A stretch of DNA of 64,000 nucleotides from an uncultured Clostridia bacterium (GCA_934667105.1 CAKULG010000006.1:1-64000); one strand, 5' to 3'. Shown: positions 24,552 to 32,536, counted from the first letter of the stretch. The notes: a model not told the origin generated them from the sequence alone. Numbers and translations: made by a program.

Positions 24552-25267
24552 TCGTTGTCGCCCCCCATTTCCTGCATTTTTCGCGCTTCCTCGAACAGAT
24601 TATCGGAAAAAGCAAGCATTTCTGCCTCTGTGTATTCACGTTGCTTGTATCGCTGCGCGCTTACCGTTTTCCCGCGGTCAGGCGGGTGACCGCTATAGCC
24701 GTAATCCTCGCGGCCCTCCCAGGTTCTCACGGCGGCTTGCCAGTCCTTCATGGGCTGTCCTCCGACCCGCCATCCCTTAGCGGCATAAAAATCTACAAAG
24801 CGCTGCGGGTTTACGCCGTTCCCCCGTTCCCGGCAATAAGCCGCCACCTCCTCCGGGGTGGGAGGGATAAAGCGCGCACGCGCTTTCGGGGGGGTAGGGG
24901 GGGCTTCGCCCCCCTCTTTCTCTTTGTCTTCTTCTTTTTCTTTTTCTTTTTCTTTTTCTTGGCTTTTTTGGGTTTTTCCAAAAAGGCCTGGGTTTTTTGG
25001 GTTTTTATCAAAACCGGTGGGTTTTTTAGGGCGGCCGCCTTTTTTCCCGTTTTCCCGTTGCTTATCCGCAAACGCGGCATAACTCGCGGAGTCTCGATCT
25101 ATCTGCGATTTTAGCATGGCGAATACCAACTTTTCCTGTCCGAGCAGCTCATCTTCCTGATCGTTAATGTAATGCATTAACGATTTAAGCAGCCTCCCCG
25201 CCTCGGCATCGGAAAGCAAGTCAACCGTTGCGCTCAAATCCCCGAATAGCTTAACATAGGGCAACAT
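24548..25267 (-). CDS. Replisome organizer-like protein (DUF6291 N-terminus)
   Basis: The 239-residue product opens MLPYVKLFGDLSATVDLLSD and DAEAGRLLKSLMHYINDQED, matching DUF6291-type phage replication proteins. A basic link GKKGGRPKKPTGF is followed by a very low-complexity lysine/glutamate stretch (KEKEKEKEEDKEKE). The C-terminal domain has PPTPEEVAAYCRERGNGVNP and FVDFYAAKGWRVGGQPMKDW, a common end of phage replisome organizers. It likely loads host replication proteins at the phage origin. The poly-A/AG coding run makes it slippage-prone. Confidence 0.82.
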   Translation of the reverse strand: MLPYVKLFGDLSATVDLLSDAEAGRLLKSLMHYINDQEDELLGQEKLVFAMLKSQIDRDSASYAAFADKQRENGKKGGRPKKPTGFDKNPKNPGLFGKTQKSQEKEKEKEKEEDKEKEGGEAPPTPPKARARFIPPTPEEVAAYCRERGNGVNPQRFVDFYAAKGWRVGGQPMKDWQAAVRTWEGREDYGYSGHPPDRGKTVSAQRYKQREYTEAEMLAFSDNLFEEARKMQEMGGDNE

Positions 25268-25279
25268 AGGCGCGCTCCT

Positions 25280-25738
25280 TTAAAATGGCAATTCTTCGTC
25301 GTCCACTTGGACGAATCCGCTTTTATCGCTAATCATGCTGGGCTGTTGATAGGCGGGCTGCCCGCCGTGACCCACATCCCACGATGTGGCAGGCGCGGGG
25401 GAGGGCGGAACCGCCGTTTCCTGCCGGGGCGAAAGAAATTCCACCTCCTCGGCCCACAATTCCAGCGTTCCCACGGCCTTTCCCTGGCTGTTGGTATACG
25501 CCCCGGCGCGGATGCTGCCGGTGACCGCGCATTTGCGGCCCTTGGACAGATACTTGACGCAAATTTCCCCCAGCTGGTTCCAGGCGCTGACCCGGAAGAA
25601 ATCCGCCTCCGGCTGTCCCGCCTGGGCGCTCTGGCGGCGGTTTACCGCCACCGTAAAGTTTGTCACCTGCTTCCCCGTCGCCGTCGTGGCGGTCTTGGGG
25701 TCTGCCGTAAGATTCCCGATGACGTACACATGATTCAT
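25280..25738 (-). CDS. ssb: Single-stranded DNA-binding protein
   Basis: The 152-residue protein has the OB-fold start MNHVYVIGNLTADPKTATTA, then VTNFTVAVNRR, FFRVSAWNQLGEICVKYLSK and GRKCAVTGSIRAGAYTNSQG. It ends with the acidic tip FVQVDDEELPF, the usual partner-binding C-terminus. It supports phage replication and ERF-mediated annealing. The ATG at 25738 follows CGGAGGAG. Confidence 0.95.
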   Translation of the reverse strand: MNHVYVIGNLTADPKTATTATGKQVTNFTVAVNRRQSAQAGQPEADFFRVSAWNQLGEICVKYLSKGRKCAVTGSIRAGAYTNSQGKAVGTLELWAEEVEFLSPRQETAVPPSPAPATSWDVGHGGQPAYQQPSMISDKSGFVQVDDEELPF

Positions 25739-26231
25739 TGGTTTCTCCTCCGTTCTCAGCTCTGCCTATCTGGGCTATTCCGTTGCTAAGCATTGCCGTG
25801 CATTTCTCTGCTGCTCCAAGCCATTTCTTTGCCCTGCTCTCCTCGCGCCGCTTATCCCTTCCTTTTCTGTTCCTGGCCTTCTGTGCTGTTCCTTTGCGTT
25901 TCTTGTCCTGTCTTTTCCTTTGCACTTCCTGGCCCCGCCTCTCCTTTCCACTGCTAGGCAATCGTTGCAATGCCTTCGCTTTGCTTTTCTCTCCGTCGCC
26001 GTTTCATTGCTTCTCGTTGCGTTTCCGTTCAAAGCATTTCCATTGCCCTTCCAGGCTTTGCCGTTCGCAGCCTAGCATCGCCTTAGCGCTTCCTTTCCTG
26101 GCCTTTCTGCTCTTCGCATTTCCATCGCCCTTCCAGGCCTTTCCCCTCGAAGCAGCGCCGCGCCTTAGCTCTTCTTTGCATGCGCTCTCTGCGCCACTCC
26201 GTCGCCAAGCAACGCATTGCCAAGCCTTTGC
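25739..26231. repeat. Purine-rich degenerate repeat region without a clear gene
   Basis: Almost 500 bases read on the minus strand as a string of short purine-rich words such as GGAAGGGCAATGGAAATGC, GGAAAGGC and GGCGACGG, with no convincing gene; the small open frames inside are composition-driven. Similar purine-rich repeat tracts lie next to ssb or recombinase genes in other Firmicutes phages. An origin, spacer or RNA role is possible. Confidence 0.7.
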
Positions 26232-26855
26232 TTATTCCTCGGTAACTACATAGCTAAACCGTCCCTTTCCGCTGTTGCGCCATTGGCCCAGGCCGCGAAC
26301 CGCGCCGTAATCCAGCCATTCCATCAGCGCATCCCGATGGGAGGATGGGCTATACAGCACAAAAGTAACGTCCATCGTGGTTCCGGCTGGCACGGTTTCG
26401 GAGGATGTAAGCGCCACACGTTCGCCCTGGGGGGTCTGCGCCCGCAGGGGCCGCTGGCATACGCCCATTTTCCCGCCGTGCATATCCAGGCGGATCATTC
26501 GCGGCTCGACGAAAATCAAGCCGTCAATCTCTTTTTTGTACGCCTTGATTTTGCTGCTTGCGCTTCCCCCAACCTTGCGCAGCATTTGGCAAGCGTCCTT
26601 CATCATGCCTTTCCATTGGTAATCCCACATGATGGGGCGCCCTTCTGCATCCCGGGGGAACACCGTCATTTGCTTTTGCTCCACCGCCTCCGCGCCGATA
26701 GCGGCCACCTCTTCCTCCATGCTTGGCGCGTCCGGCGCTTTGCTGGCGATAAATTCGCTATGGATTTCAGGGTTCGCTGAGGCGGTGCCCAGCATTTCCT
26801 CCAGCAGCGTAATGCGCACCTTGATTTTTTTGATCCCCATATCCTTGGTTTCCAT
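26232..26855 (-). CDS. Conserved phage protein next to recombination genes
   Basis: The start at 26855 (METKDMGIKKIKVRITLLEE) follows AAGGAGGAAAAG; the longer frame upstream is not supported. The 207-residue protein contains MLGTASANPEIHSEFIASKA, DYQWKGMMKDACQMLRKVGG, KAYKKEIDGLIFVEPRMIRL, CQRPLRAQTPQGERVALTSS and GLGQWRNSGKGRFSYVV. This set is widely conserved in Clostridia phages between ERF and SSB genes but has no assigned function. The glycine-rich RGLGQWRNSGKGRF end and beta pattern recall RAMP-type nucleic-acid-binding folds, which is speculation. Confidence 0.7.
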   Translation of the reverse strand: METKDMGIKKIKVRITLLEEMLGTASANPEIHSEFIASKAPDAPSMEEEVAAIGAEAVEQKQMTVFPRDAEGRPIMWDYQWKGMMKDACQMLRKVGGSASSKIKAYKKEIDGLIFVEPRMIRLDMHGGKMGVCQRPLRAQTPQGERVALTSSETVPAGTTMDVTFVLYSPSSHRDALMEWLDYGAVRGLGQWRNSGKGRFSYVVTEE

Positions 26856-26869
26856 GTCTCTTTTCCTCC

Positions 26870-27507
26870 TTATTTTAGGCCGTTGGCCTTTGCTATCCTT
26901 TCGTCGATGGCCACCGTGGCCAGGTGATACTTTTCCAGCAGCGCTTTGTCCCCGTGCTGGTGGGCCTCCTGATGGTGCTCCCGGCACAGGGGCAGCGCCT
27001 GCATGCCGATGTGGCAGATTTCCCGGCGGTCTCGGCCCATGCCCACGCGGTCCACGTGGTGCAATTCCGCTTTTCGCCCGCATACCGCGCATTTTTTGTG
27101 GATCATGCAGGCGTACACATACCGCTCGATGTCGTCCGCGTACTCCGCCAGGGGCCGAGAACTGGGCCGTCGTTTTCCAGCATAAAATCGATCAGGTAGG
27201 TGATAAACAGGCGCGCCGTTGTCAAATCGCAATCCGACAGGCTGAACAGCCGCTTTTCCATGCTTTCCAGCGCCTTTAGCCTAAAATCCATCTTTAGCGC
27301 GGCCTTGACGTTTTCCGGAGTGTCCCCGCTCCAAGCTGCGATCTCGCCCATGAGCGCGTATGCCTTCCTCCGCTGCTCCGGGCTGATGCGCCGCATATCA
27401 TGCCAGATTACTTCCACCTCGTCCCCCAGGTTGGGCACATCCGGGCGGGTGGTGACGATCATCACGCCGCCCGGGTATTCGTGTGCCCTGCCCGTGGTGG
27501 TAATCAT
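26870..27507 (-). CDS. Putative HNH nuclease (HNHc_6-like), interrupted by a 1-base frameshift
   Basis: The N-terminal frame (27507 to about 27150) has RISPEQRRKAYALMGEIAAW and DCDLTTARLFITYLIDFMLE. The C-terminal frame (to 26870) has PLAEYADDIERYVYACMIHK, CAVCGRKAELHHVDRVGMGR and MQALPLCREHHQEAHQHG, the HNH nuclease. Together they make one protein of the HNHc_6 family of phage recombination loci. Adding one C to the C4 run at 27151-27154 joins them (GPVLGPLAEYADD). As given, translation leaves frame and stops at 27103. It is either an assembly error in a homopolymer or a true inactivation. The zinc-binding and catalytic residues are intact in the second part. Confidence 0.85.
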
Positions 27508-27513
27508 ACGGCC

Positions 27514-28212
27514 TTATTCTGCGGCCGGCAGGAAGTTACGCGCGATAGCATCCAGCAGCGTAGCGCACTGGGCCTTGGTCAGCTGCTCGGAGGGAATATC
27601 ATCCACCAGATCCCCGGCGATTGCGGCCCTGCGGTAGACCCCAAAATCTTTTACACTAACCCTATGGTTGTTACACCACTGATTGATGGCCTTTTGTGCT
27701 GTCCATTCCTGCGCGGGCTGCGCAGGCGCTTGCTCGGGCTGCTGGATGTTCTGGGCTTTCGCGGGCTTGCGCGTGCTTTCCGGGGGCGTTTCCGCGTCCG
27801 GGTCGGCCATTTCCTCGGTGGGGATGGAAAAAATTTGGAACATGGCGTATTTGTAGGCAACGCTCATGGCCTTGTTGCTTCCCTTGTCTGCGCTGTCCAT
27901 GCCCTCGCCGATCACCACCGCGCTCACGCTGCTCCCGTCCTCGGCGTACAGTGTATAGCGCATTTTCAGGATGCTGTAAATTAAGTTTCCGCCGTTCCGG
28001 GTCTGCCGCTCCTCCCGGTGCTGCTCCAGCACCTCCGGCACGCAAAACATGCGGTTGTCGGTAAGCACGGGGTTCAGCGCGTTCATTACCGCGTCAATTC
28101 CGCGGTACATAAAGCCTTGCTGCATGTTTTTGCTGGTTTTCCCGATAGCGCACAGCTGGCGCATGCAATCGGCGATCTTCCCATAAATCATGGGCCTTGC
28201 CATTTCACTCAT
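27514..28212 (-). CDS. erf: ERF-family single-strand annealing protein
   Basis: The ATG at 28212 (MSEMARPMIYGKIADCMRQL) lies after AAGGAGGAAAC and overlaps the Gam-like gene. The 232-residue protein has the ERF core: QGFMYRGIDAVMNALNPVLT, NLIYSILKMRYTLYAEDGSS, IGEGMDSADKGSNKAMSVAY and KYAMFQIFSIPTEE. A flexible linker with PPESTRKPAKAQNIQQPEQA and a small C-terminal domain follow. It anneals DNA single strands in phage recombination with SSB, RusA and Gam. Confidence 0.93.
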   Translation of the reverse strand: MSEMARPMIYGKIADCMRQLCAIGKTSKNMQQGFMYRGIDAVMNALNPVLTDNRMFCVPEVLEQHREERQTRNGGNLIYSILKMRYTLYAEDGSSVSAVVIGEGMDSADKGSNKAMSVAYKYAMFQIFSIPTEEMADPDAETPPESTRKPAKAQNIQQPEQAPAQPAQEWTAQKAINQWCNNHRVSVKDFGVYRRAAIAGDLVDDIPSEQLTKAQCATLLDAIARNFLPAAE

Positions 28213-28711
28213 TTCCCGTTTCCTCCTTCGTCTCCACCCGGAATACCTCCGGGCGCTGAACCGCCTTAACGCCGGGCACGATTTCTCCATCCTCCGTGGC
28301 CACCGTTTCCCCATCCGGGGCGATGATAAGCCGCTTTCTCAGCGTGGCCCAATCGGGCGTTTCCGTTACCTTGACCAGTTCCGGCGCGTTTTGCTTAAGC
28401 CAGGGCAGCAGTGCCGCCTCGTCCCGCAGATACTCCGGGGCCTGCTGCTTACGCACCAGCTTCCCGCCGGGCAGCTGGTAGCTCTCCTGCGTCTTGGTGC
28501 GCTTGTGGGGCACCATGTCAAAGTAATCCGCCAGCAGCGCCTCGAAATAGCCGATCGTGCCGTCCGCCTCCTGGTCAATCTTGCGCTGCTGCTCGGCGTA
28601 GTAATCCCGCCAGCGCTGCTTTTCGGCCTGGGCCTCCCGGATTTTGCGGATGCACCATTCCGCTTTTTTATCGTCCGTCACGCGGAAGGGCTCAGATGCG
28701 GTCAAGCTCAT
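28205..28711 (-). CDS. Host-nuclease inhibitor, Gam-like
   Basis: The 168-residue protein has KKAEWCIRKIREAQAEKQRW, then a helical segment, SYQLPGGKLVRKQQAPEYLR, DEAALLPWLKQNAPELVKVT and GEIVPGVKAVQRPEVFRVET. This is the pattern of phage Mu Gam-like proteins, which bind DNA ends and block host exonucleases. It lies directly upstream of the ERF gene and overlaps it by eight bases, forming a recombination module. Confidence 0.88.
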   Translation of the reverse strand: MSLTASEPFRVTDDKKAEWCIRKIREAQAEKQRWRDYYAEQQRKIDQEADGTIGYFEALLADYFDMVPHKRTKTQESYQLPGGKLVRKQQAPEYLRDEAALLPWLKQNAPELVKVTETPDWATLRKRLIIAPDGETVATEDGEIVPGVKAVQRPEVFRVETKEETGNE

Positions 28712-28907
28712 AGCTGTAATACCCCCTTCCGTTCAGGCTTCCGCCCTCGTCGATGATGTTCGGCCCGTCCTTGTGCGGGTCGCGGTACAGGTCGCGGAAA
28801 ATCTCCTCCTCCTCGGGGTCGTAGCTGTACATGCCTCCGCGCCCGAAGCGTGACCAATACCGGTTTTGGTCTGCTTCCTGCCGATCCAGCATGATCTCGT
28901 CCGTCAT
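28692..28907 (-). CDS. Small acidic phage protein
   Basis: The start at 28907 (MTDEIMLDRQEADQNRYWSR) follows GGCGGGAGG. The 71-residue product is acidic and tyrosine-rich (GGMYSYDPEEEEIFRDLYRD). It overlaps the Gam-like start by 20 bases. No domain known. Confidence 0.55.
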   Translation of the reverse strand: MTDEIMLDRQEADQNRYWSRFGRGGMYSYDPEEEEIFRDLYRDPHKDGPNIIDEGGSLNGRGYYSYELDRI

Positions 28908-28929
28908 TTGACTTTTCCTCCCGCCTGTG

Positions 28930-29133
28930 CTATACTTTAAACGTCTCTTTTCCTCTGTCCCTGCGCCGGGTGCTGTCAACGCCCGGCGCTTTTTTTGTCC
29001 ACCGCGCGGCCCTGCGCTTTCCGGGGCGGTTGATGTAATCCCCGCTTTTCTGGCCCGTCCGGCCTGCCGGGAATATCTCCCGCAGCGCTTGCCATCCCTC
29101 CCGGCGCTTGCGCCATGTCTGGATTATCGTCAT
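28930..29133 (-). CDS. Small basic phage protein, uncertain
   Basis: A 67-residue basic frame (MTIIQTWRKRREGWQALREI) starts with ATGA overlap after the upstream gene. A GCGCCGGG/CCCGGCGC stem with T7 on the plus strand lies inside it, so part of the frame may instead be a terminator region. Function unknown; existence is moderately supported by coupling only. Confidence 0.4.
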   Translation of the reverse strand: MTIIQTWRKRREGWQALREIFPAGRTGQKSGDYINRPGKRRAARWTKKAPGVDSTRRRDRGKETFKV

Positions 29134-29342
29134 TGGCGCCGCACCCGGTTCTTTTGCCGCAGCTTTTTCGCGTAGCATTCTTCCTTTCGCGCGCTTTGGT
29201 AGGTTCCCGCCCGCTGGGCCTCCATTTCCGCCTGCTTCTTCCGCTTGCGTTCCTCGTGCTCCGCCCATTTGGGGCATTCCGCCCGGCAGCCCACATGCCG
29301 CTCCGGCGCAACACAATCCTTGCAGCATTCGTCGTTCAGCAT
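29130..29342 (-). CDS. Small cysteine-containing phage protein
   Basis: The ATG at 29342 (MLNDECCKDCVAPERHVGCR) has GGGGGGGCGCGG upstream. The 70-residue protein has CxxC...C...C spacing, as seen in short phage proteins with zinc sites, and a basic helical C-terminus (EERKRKKQAEMEAQRAGTYQ). It is coupled to the next frame by ATGA. Confidence 0.55.
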   Translation of the reverse strand: MLNDECCKDCVAPERHVGCRAECPKWAEHEERKRKKQAEMEAQRAGTYQSARKEECYAKKLRQKNRVRRQ

Positions 29343-29356
29343 TTCCGCGCCCCCCC

Positions 29357-29485
29357 TTAGAAATACCGCGCCTTTACGTAGCGCCATTCCCGGGCCGCCC
29401 GCCGCTTTGCTCCCATCGCCCGCGCGCCCTCGATCACCGCGCAGGGCAGCAGCGCCAGCGCCCCGAACAGGATAAAAATCAACAT
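29357..29485 (-). CDS. Small membrane protein, 42 residues
   Basis: MLIFILFGALALLPCAVIEG followed by a basic tail (ARAMGAKRRAAREWRYVKAR) is one membrane helix with a positive C-terminus. The ribosome site AGGAGG lies 9 bases before ATG at 29485. Function unknown. Confidence 0.5.
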   Translation of the reverse strand: MLIFILFGALALLPCAVIEGARAMGAKRRAAREWRYVKARYF

Positions 29486-29625
29486 GCCATTTGCCTCCTG
29501 ATATATCCCCACGCCCGATGGGACAGCCGCCGGAATTCCCGGCTTTCCACCGCCGCAGCCCCCTCGCCCTCCCGGGCGATCGTCACCCAGATCATGCCGT
29601 CCTCCCTTACGATCAGCAACCGCAT
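29479..29625 (-). CDS. Small phage protein, 48 residues
   Basis: MRLLIVREDGMIWVTIAREG begins after CGAGGGAGGCGG. The frame overlaps the end of the upstream gene and the start of the small membrane protein. The rest is basic (SREFRRLSHRAWGYIRRQMA). No family recognised. Confidence 0.45.
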   Translation of the reverse strand: MRLLIVREDGMIWVTIAREGEGAAAVESREFRRLSHRAWGYIRRQMAC

Positions 29626-29960
29626 GTGCCGCCTCCCTCGATTCGCAGGGCCAGCAGGTCTTCCCGCTCCCAGCCGCAGCGCACCAGCAGATCGATCAGG
29701 TTCAGCCGGAGATTCCGCCCGGAGAACCGGAAATGCACGCCGCCCATGCGGTCCTGCCCGCTGCGCTCCAGATACGCGGCCTTCACGTTGAGCTTGTAGG
29801 GATCGCATTTCAGCAGTCCGCTGGCCTGCACCGGGCTGCACTCGCTCCGGCCCCGCAGGAACCAGCCCAGCGCCGTTTTGAACGTGAACGGCTGATGCCA
29901 TTCCGCATCCATTCGGGCCTCGCTTTCGCTGATGGCGTACAGCTTTTCCTTGGTGGTCAT
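29613..29960 (-). CDS. Early phage protein, unknown function
   Basis: This 115-residue protein (MTTKEKLYAISESEARMDAE) starts with ATG overlapping the upstream stop. It contains CSPVQASGLLKCDPYKLNVK and LNLIDLLVRCGWEREDLLAL, which look like small helical repeats. No domain is recognised. It belongs to the early operon behind the Cro-like gene. Confidence 0.55.
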   Translation of the reverse strand: MTTKEKLYAISESEARMDAEWHQPFTFKTALGWFLRGRSECSPVQASGLLKCDPYKLNVKAAYLERSGQDRMGGVHFRFSGRNLRLNLIDLLVRCGWEREDLLALRIEGGGTCGC

Positions 29961-30400
29961 CGTGCTCCCTCCTTAATGCGCCGCTTTGCCTCCTGTGCGG
30001 CGGCGATCATCTCATCCAGCTCTTTCAGGTACTTGTCCCGGTTGCGCTCATCGTCGATATGGCCGTCCAGCGCGTCCCGCTCCAGGCTGCTTTGCAGGTC
30101 CATCACGTCCTGCATCTGGTATCGCACGTTCAGGATGCTGGTGGGCAGCTCCAGGTTGATGTTCGCCGGGTAATTTTCCCGGTAGCTTTCGTATGTTTCC
30201 CGCATCCACCGGTGCCACAGGCCGGGAGCCTTATACAGCCGTTCCAGCCGCCACACGTCGTCCGGCTCCGGGGCGCTTTCGCCCTTCTCCCAGCGGGCCA
30301 GGGTGTATTCGCTGATGCCCAGGCCCATTGCCGCGGCCCATTGGGTCATTTGCCGCATTTCCCGGCAGGTTTTCAGGTCGCTTTTCACGTCTTCTGCCAT
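29957..30400 (-). CDS. HTH (XRE-type) early regulator
   Basis: The 147-residue protein has an N-terminal helix-turn-helix (CREMRQMTQWAAAMGLGISE, YTLARWEKGESAPEPDDVWR) followed by a helical C-terminal part (QDVMDLQSSLERDALDGHID). It is second in the early operon after the Cro-like gene and probably binds the phage operators or an early promoter. Confidence 0.78.
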   Translation of the reverse strand: MAEDVKSDLKTCREMRQMTQWAAAMGLGISEYTLARWEKGESAPEPDDVWRLERLYKAPGLWHRWMRETYESYRENYPANINLELPTSILNVRYQMQDVMDLQSSLERDALDGHIDDERNRDKYLKELDEMIAAAQEAKRRIKEGAR

Positions 30401-30443
30401 GTCGCTTCGCCTCGGTTCGTGTTATCATATCCATGAGAGGAGG

Positions 30444-30647
30444 TTAATGGGCGGGCTTGTCCTGGTAAAACGCCGTCCAGTCAAACCCAAGGACAGCAGC
30501 AATGCGTTGGGCTTTAGCAGGGGAGGGGTTGATATTTCCCCGCTCGTAATTCCAGTATGTCGGAGGCTTTACGCCAACCGCATCGCTTACAGCCTTTTGC
30601 GTCATATGCTTTTTTTTGCGGGCTTCGATCAGCCATTCACGCGGCAT
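30444..30647 (-). CDS. Cro-like HTH repressor
   Basis: The 67-residue protein is a single XRE domain (MPREWLIEARKKKHMTQKAV, GVKPPTYWNYERGNINPSPA). It starts after TTAGGAGGTGA from a strong leftward promoter, divergent from the CI-like gene, and is the first gene of the lytic operon. Size and position fit Cro. Confidence 0.85.
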   Translation of the reverse strand: MPREWLIEARKKKHMTQKAVSDAVGVKPPTYWNYERGNINPSPAKAQRIAAVLGFDWTAFYQDKPAH

Positions 30648-30679
30648 TTAGTCACCTCCTAATCTCTTAATCCTCTCCT

Positions 30680-30708
30680 ATTATACATTAGTTTTTTCCT
30701 AATGTCAA
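30680..30708 (-). promoter_or_regulatory. Leftward early (lytic) promoter with inverted-repeat operator
   Basis: TTGACA (30703-30708, minus strand) and TATAAT (30680-30685) are 17 bases apart, a consensus promoter. The arms ACATTAG and CTAATGT form a perfect inverted repeat between the boxes, so repressor binding would block it. Confidence 0.88.
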
Positions 30709-30732
30709 TAGCTATTAGCTATTTTTTTTCTC

Positions 30733-30761
30733 TTGTCTTCGCAATTTATTAGCTGTATAAT
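30733..30761 (+). promoter_or_regulatory. Rightward repressor promoter
   Basis: TTGTCT (30733-30738) and TATAAT (30756-30761), 17 bases apart, drive the CI-like gene at 30785. Sequences such as TAGCTATTAGCTA at 30709-30722 and TTATTAGCTG in the spacer may be further operators. Confidence 0.78.
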
Positions 30762-30784
30762 AATTTTGTAAAAGGAGGATTCGC

Positions 30785-31147
30785 ATGAACAAGCTAAGAG
30801 AATATAGGCTTGCAGCAGGGCTTACCCAGCAATTTGTCGCACTTTCTTTAGGTGTTAAAGCACCGTCTGTAAACAACTGGGAAAGCGGTAAATCGAAGCC
30901 AAAAACCGAAAGGCTAAAAGCGCTTGCTGAACTCTATGGAGTAACGGTTGATGAGCTTCTTAACGAACCGCCAAAATCCAAGCAAAACGAAAGTGACGAT
31001 CATCCATCAGACTTGGATAAATCTGACGCTGACGAATGTTCCAAAGTTCAGAATGAAATCATGGAAGCATTGAAGAATATCCCCGAAAAGGAAATTTCTT
31101 CTCTGTTGCAATATGTGAAATTTTTAAGCAGTAAATCAGATAAATAA
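30785..31147 (+). CDS. CI-like lysogeny repressor (XRE)
   Basis: The 120-residue protein has an N-terminal XRE domain (MNKLREYRLAAGLTQQFVAL, GVKAPSVNNWESGKSKPKTE, LAELYGVTVDELLNEP) and a short acidic linker and helix (IMEALKNIPEKEISSLLQYV). It lacks the LexA-like peptidase domain of classical CI, so induction would need another route such as an antirepressor or a metallopeptidase. The ribosome site AAAGGAGG lies 7 bases before the start. Confidence 0.85.
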   Translation: MNKLREYRLAAGLTQQFVALSLGVKAPSVNNWESGKSKPKTERLKALAELYGVTVDELLNEPPKSKQNESDDHPSDLDKSDADECSKVQNEIMEALKNIPEKEISSLLQYVKFLSSKSDK

Positions 31148-31168
31148 TAGCGAAAGAAGGGCTGCATT

Positions 31169-32536
31169 ATGAGTCGCTGCAAAAAGTGTGGAAGAAAGGG
31201 GCTTTTTTTATCGTTATCGCTGTCTAGCCGTGGCTTATGCAACGAATGCGAAGCCACGCAGAAACGTGCCGACGAAGCGGCCCGCGTTTCTTCATTAATC
31301 GAACAATACAAAAAAATGCAAATCGAATATAATAAAATTTCATCCAAGGTTTCCGGTGAAGAAAAAAAGTTTGAATCTGCCAAAAACAAAGTGAGGCCAC
31401 TTTACGAGTGGCTTGAAAGTGCCAAATATGCAAAGGAAGACTTTTTAGGCGGAGGGACGATCCCGCCGATTTCGCTTTATGCGGAAGCATCGGATTATTT
31501 GGAAAAAGAGCCGCCGCTAAAATGTCTTACAATGAAAGACTTAAAGGCCAAATACCGGAAGAACGAGAAAGCCATTGAAGCACTCACCATGCAGTATCAG
31601 GCCCAATACACAACGAAAGCCAACGCGGCGATTTATAAGCTCATGGTGATGGCCCTGCAATCCGAAGTCGCCCGCATCATGGAGGGCCTTTCCTTTGGCA
31701 AACTGGATGACGCGATCGGAGCGGTGAAGGCCGTCACGGCACAGTATTTCTCCATTGCCGCCGAGGGGAACCAGACCATCATCTCCACCCTGAACCGCTT
31801 TATCGGCCAGATCGAATACTACTATATCGAAGCCGTAAAAATCGAATATGAGTACTACGTTCAGCGGGAGCGGGCAAAGGAAGAGCAGCGGGCCATCAGA
31901 GAGCGCATGCGGCAGGAAGCGGCTGAGCGCCGGGAGCTCGAGGTTCAGCGGAAGCAGGTGGAGAACGAAGAAAAAAAGTATGCGCAGGAAATGGATCGGG
32001 TGAACGGGCAGCTTAAGAGCACGGAGGACACCGCAGAGACCGAAAAGCTGAAAGCCCGCCTGGCGGAGCTGGAGCAGATGCTTGCATCCGTGAGCGAGCG
32101 AAAAGAAGAAATCATCGCGCTGCAAAACGGCAAGGCCGGAACGGTGTACATCATCAGCAATGTGGGTTCTTTTGGAAAAGACGTTTTCAAAATCGGCATG
32201 ACGCGTCGCTTGGAGCCGCAGGATCGCGTGAACGAGCTTGGGGACGCGTCCGTGCCTTTCCCGTTCGACGTGCATTCCTTCATTTTCTCGGAGGACGCGG
32301 TTTCGCTGGAAACGACGCTCCACAAAGAGTTGAATGCCAAGCGCGTCAACAAGGTGAACCTCCGAAAAGAATTTTTTCGTGTCTCCCTGGACGAGCTGGA
32401 AAGGCTGGTGGAGCGCATCGACCCCACCGCGCCGTTCCAACGCACCATGCTGGCCGAGCAGTACAATCAGAGCCTGTCGATCGATGTCCCGGTTGAAAGC
32501 GACACAGAAGAGGACGACGAAGCGGAAGAAGCATAA
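31169..32536 (+). CDS. DUF4041/GIY-YIG (Mug113-like) protein in the lysogeny module
   Basis: The 455-residue protein starts with a zinc-binding pair (MSRCKKCGRKGLF, LCNECEATQKRA), followed by a long coiled coil with DUF4041-like sequence (residues about 60-320). A C-terminal GIY-YIG nuclease-like domain (GTVYIISNVGSFGKDVFKIG, ELGDASVPFPFDVHSFIFSE, RVNKVNLRKEFFRV) is of the T5orf172/Mug113 type. It lies 21 bases after the repressor gene in the same direction, so it is probably expressed in the lysogen. That is the usual site for prophage genes that exclude other phages or alter the host. Confidence 0.85.
   Translation: MSRCKKCGRKGLFLSLSLSSRGLCNECEATQKRADEAARVSSLIEQYKKMQIEYNKISSKVSGEEKKFESAKNKVRPLYEWLESAKYAKEDFLGGGTIPPISLYAEASDYLEKEPPLKCLTMKDLKAKYRKNEKAIEALTMQYQAQYTTKANAAIYKLMVMALQSEVARIMEGLSFGKLDDAIGAVKAVTAQYFSIAAEGNQTIISTLNRFIGQIEYYYIEAVKIEYEYYVQRERAKEEQRAIRERMRQEAAERRELEVQRKQVENEEKKYAQEMDRVNGQLKSTEDTAETEKLKARLAELEQMLASVSERKEEIIALQNGKAGTVYIISNVGSFGKDVFKIGMTRRLEPQDRVNELGDASVPFPFDVHSFIFSEDAVSLETTLHKELNAKRVNKVNLRKEFFRVSLDELERLVERIDPTAPFQRTMLAEQYNQSLSIDVPVESDTEEDDEAEEA

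Noticed and set aside
28962..29000. GC hairpin followed by T7 on the plus strand
   Set aside because: It lies in a leftward gene block with no plus-strand gene to end; recorded only as a doubt on the small frame at 28930.
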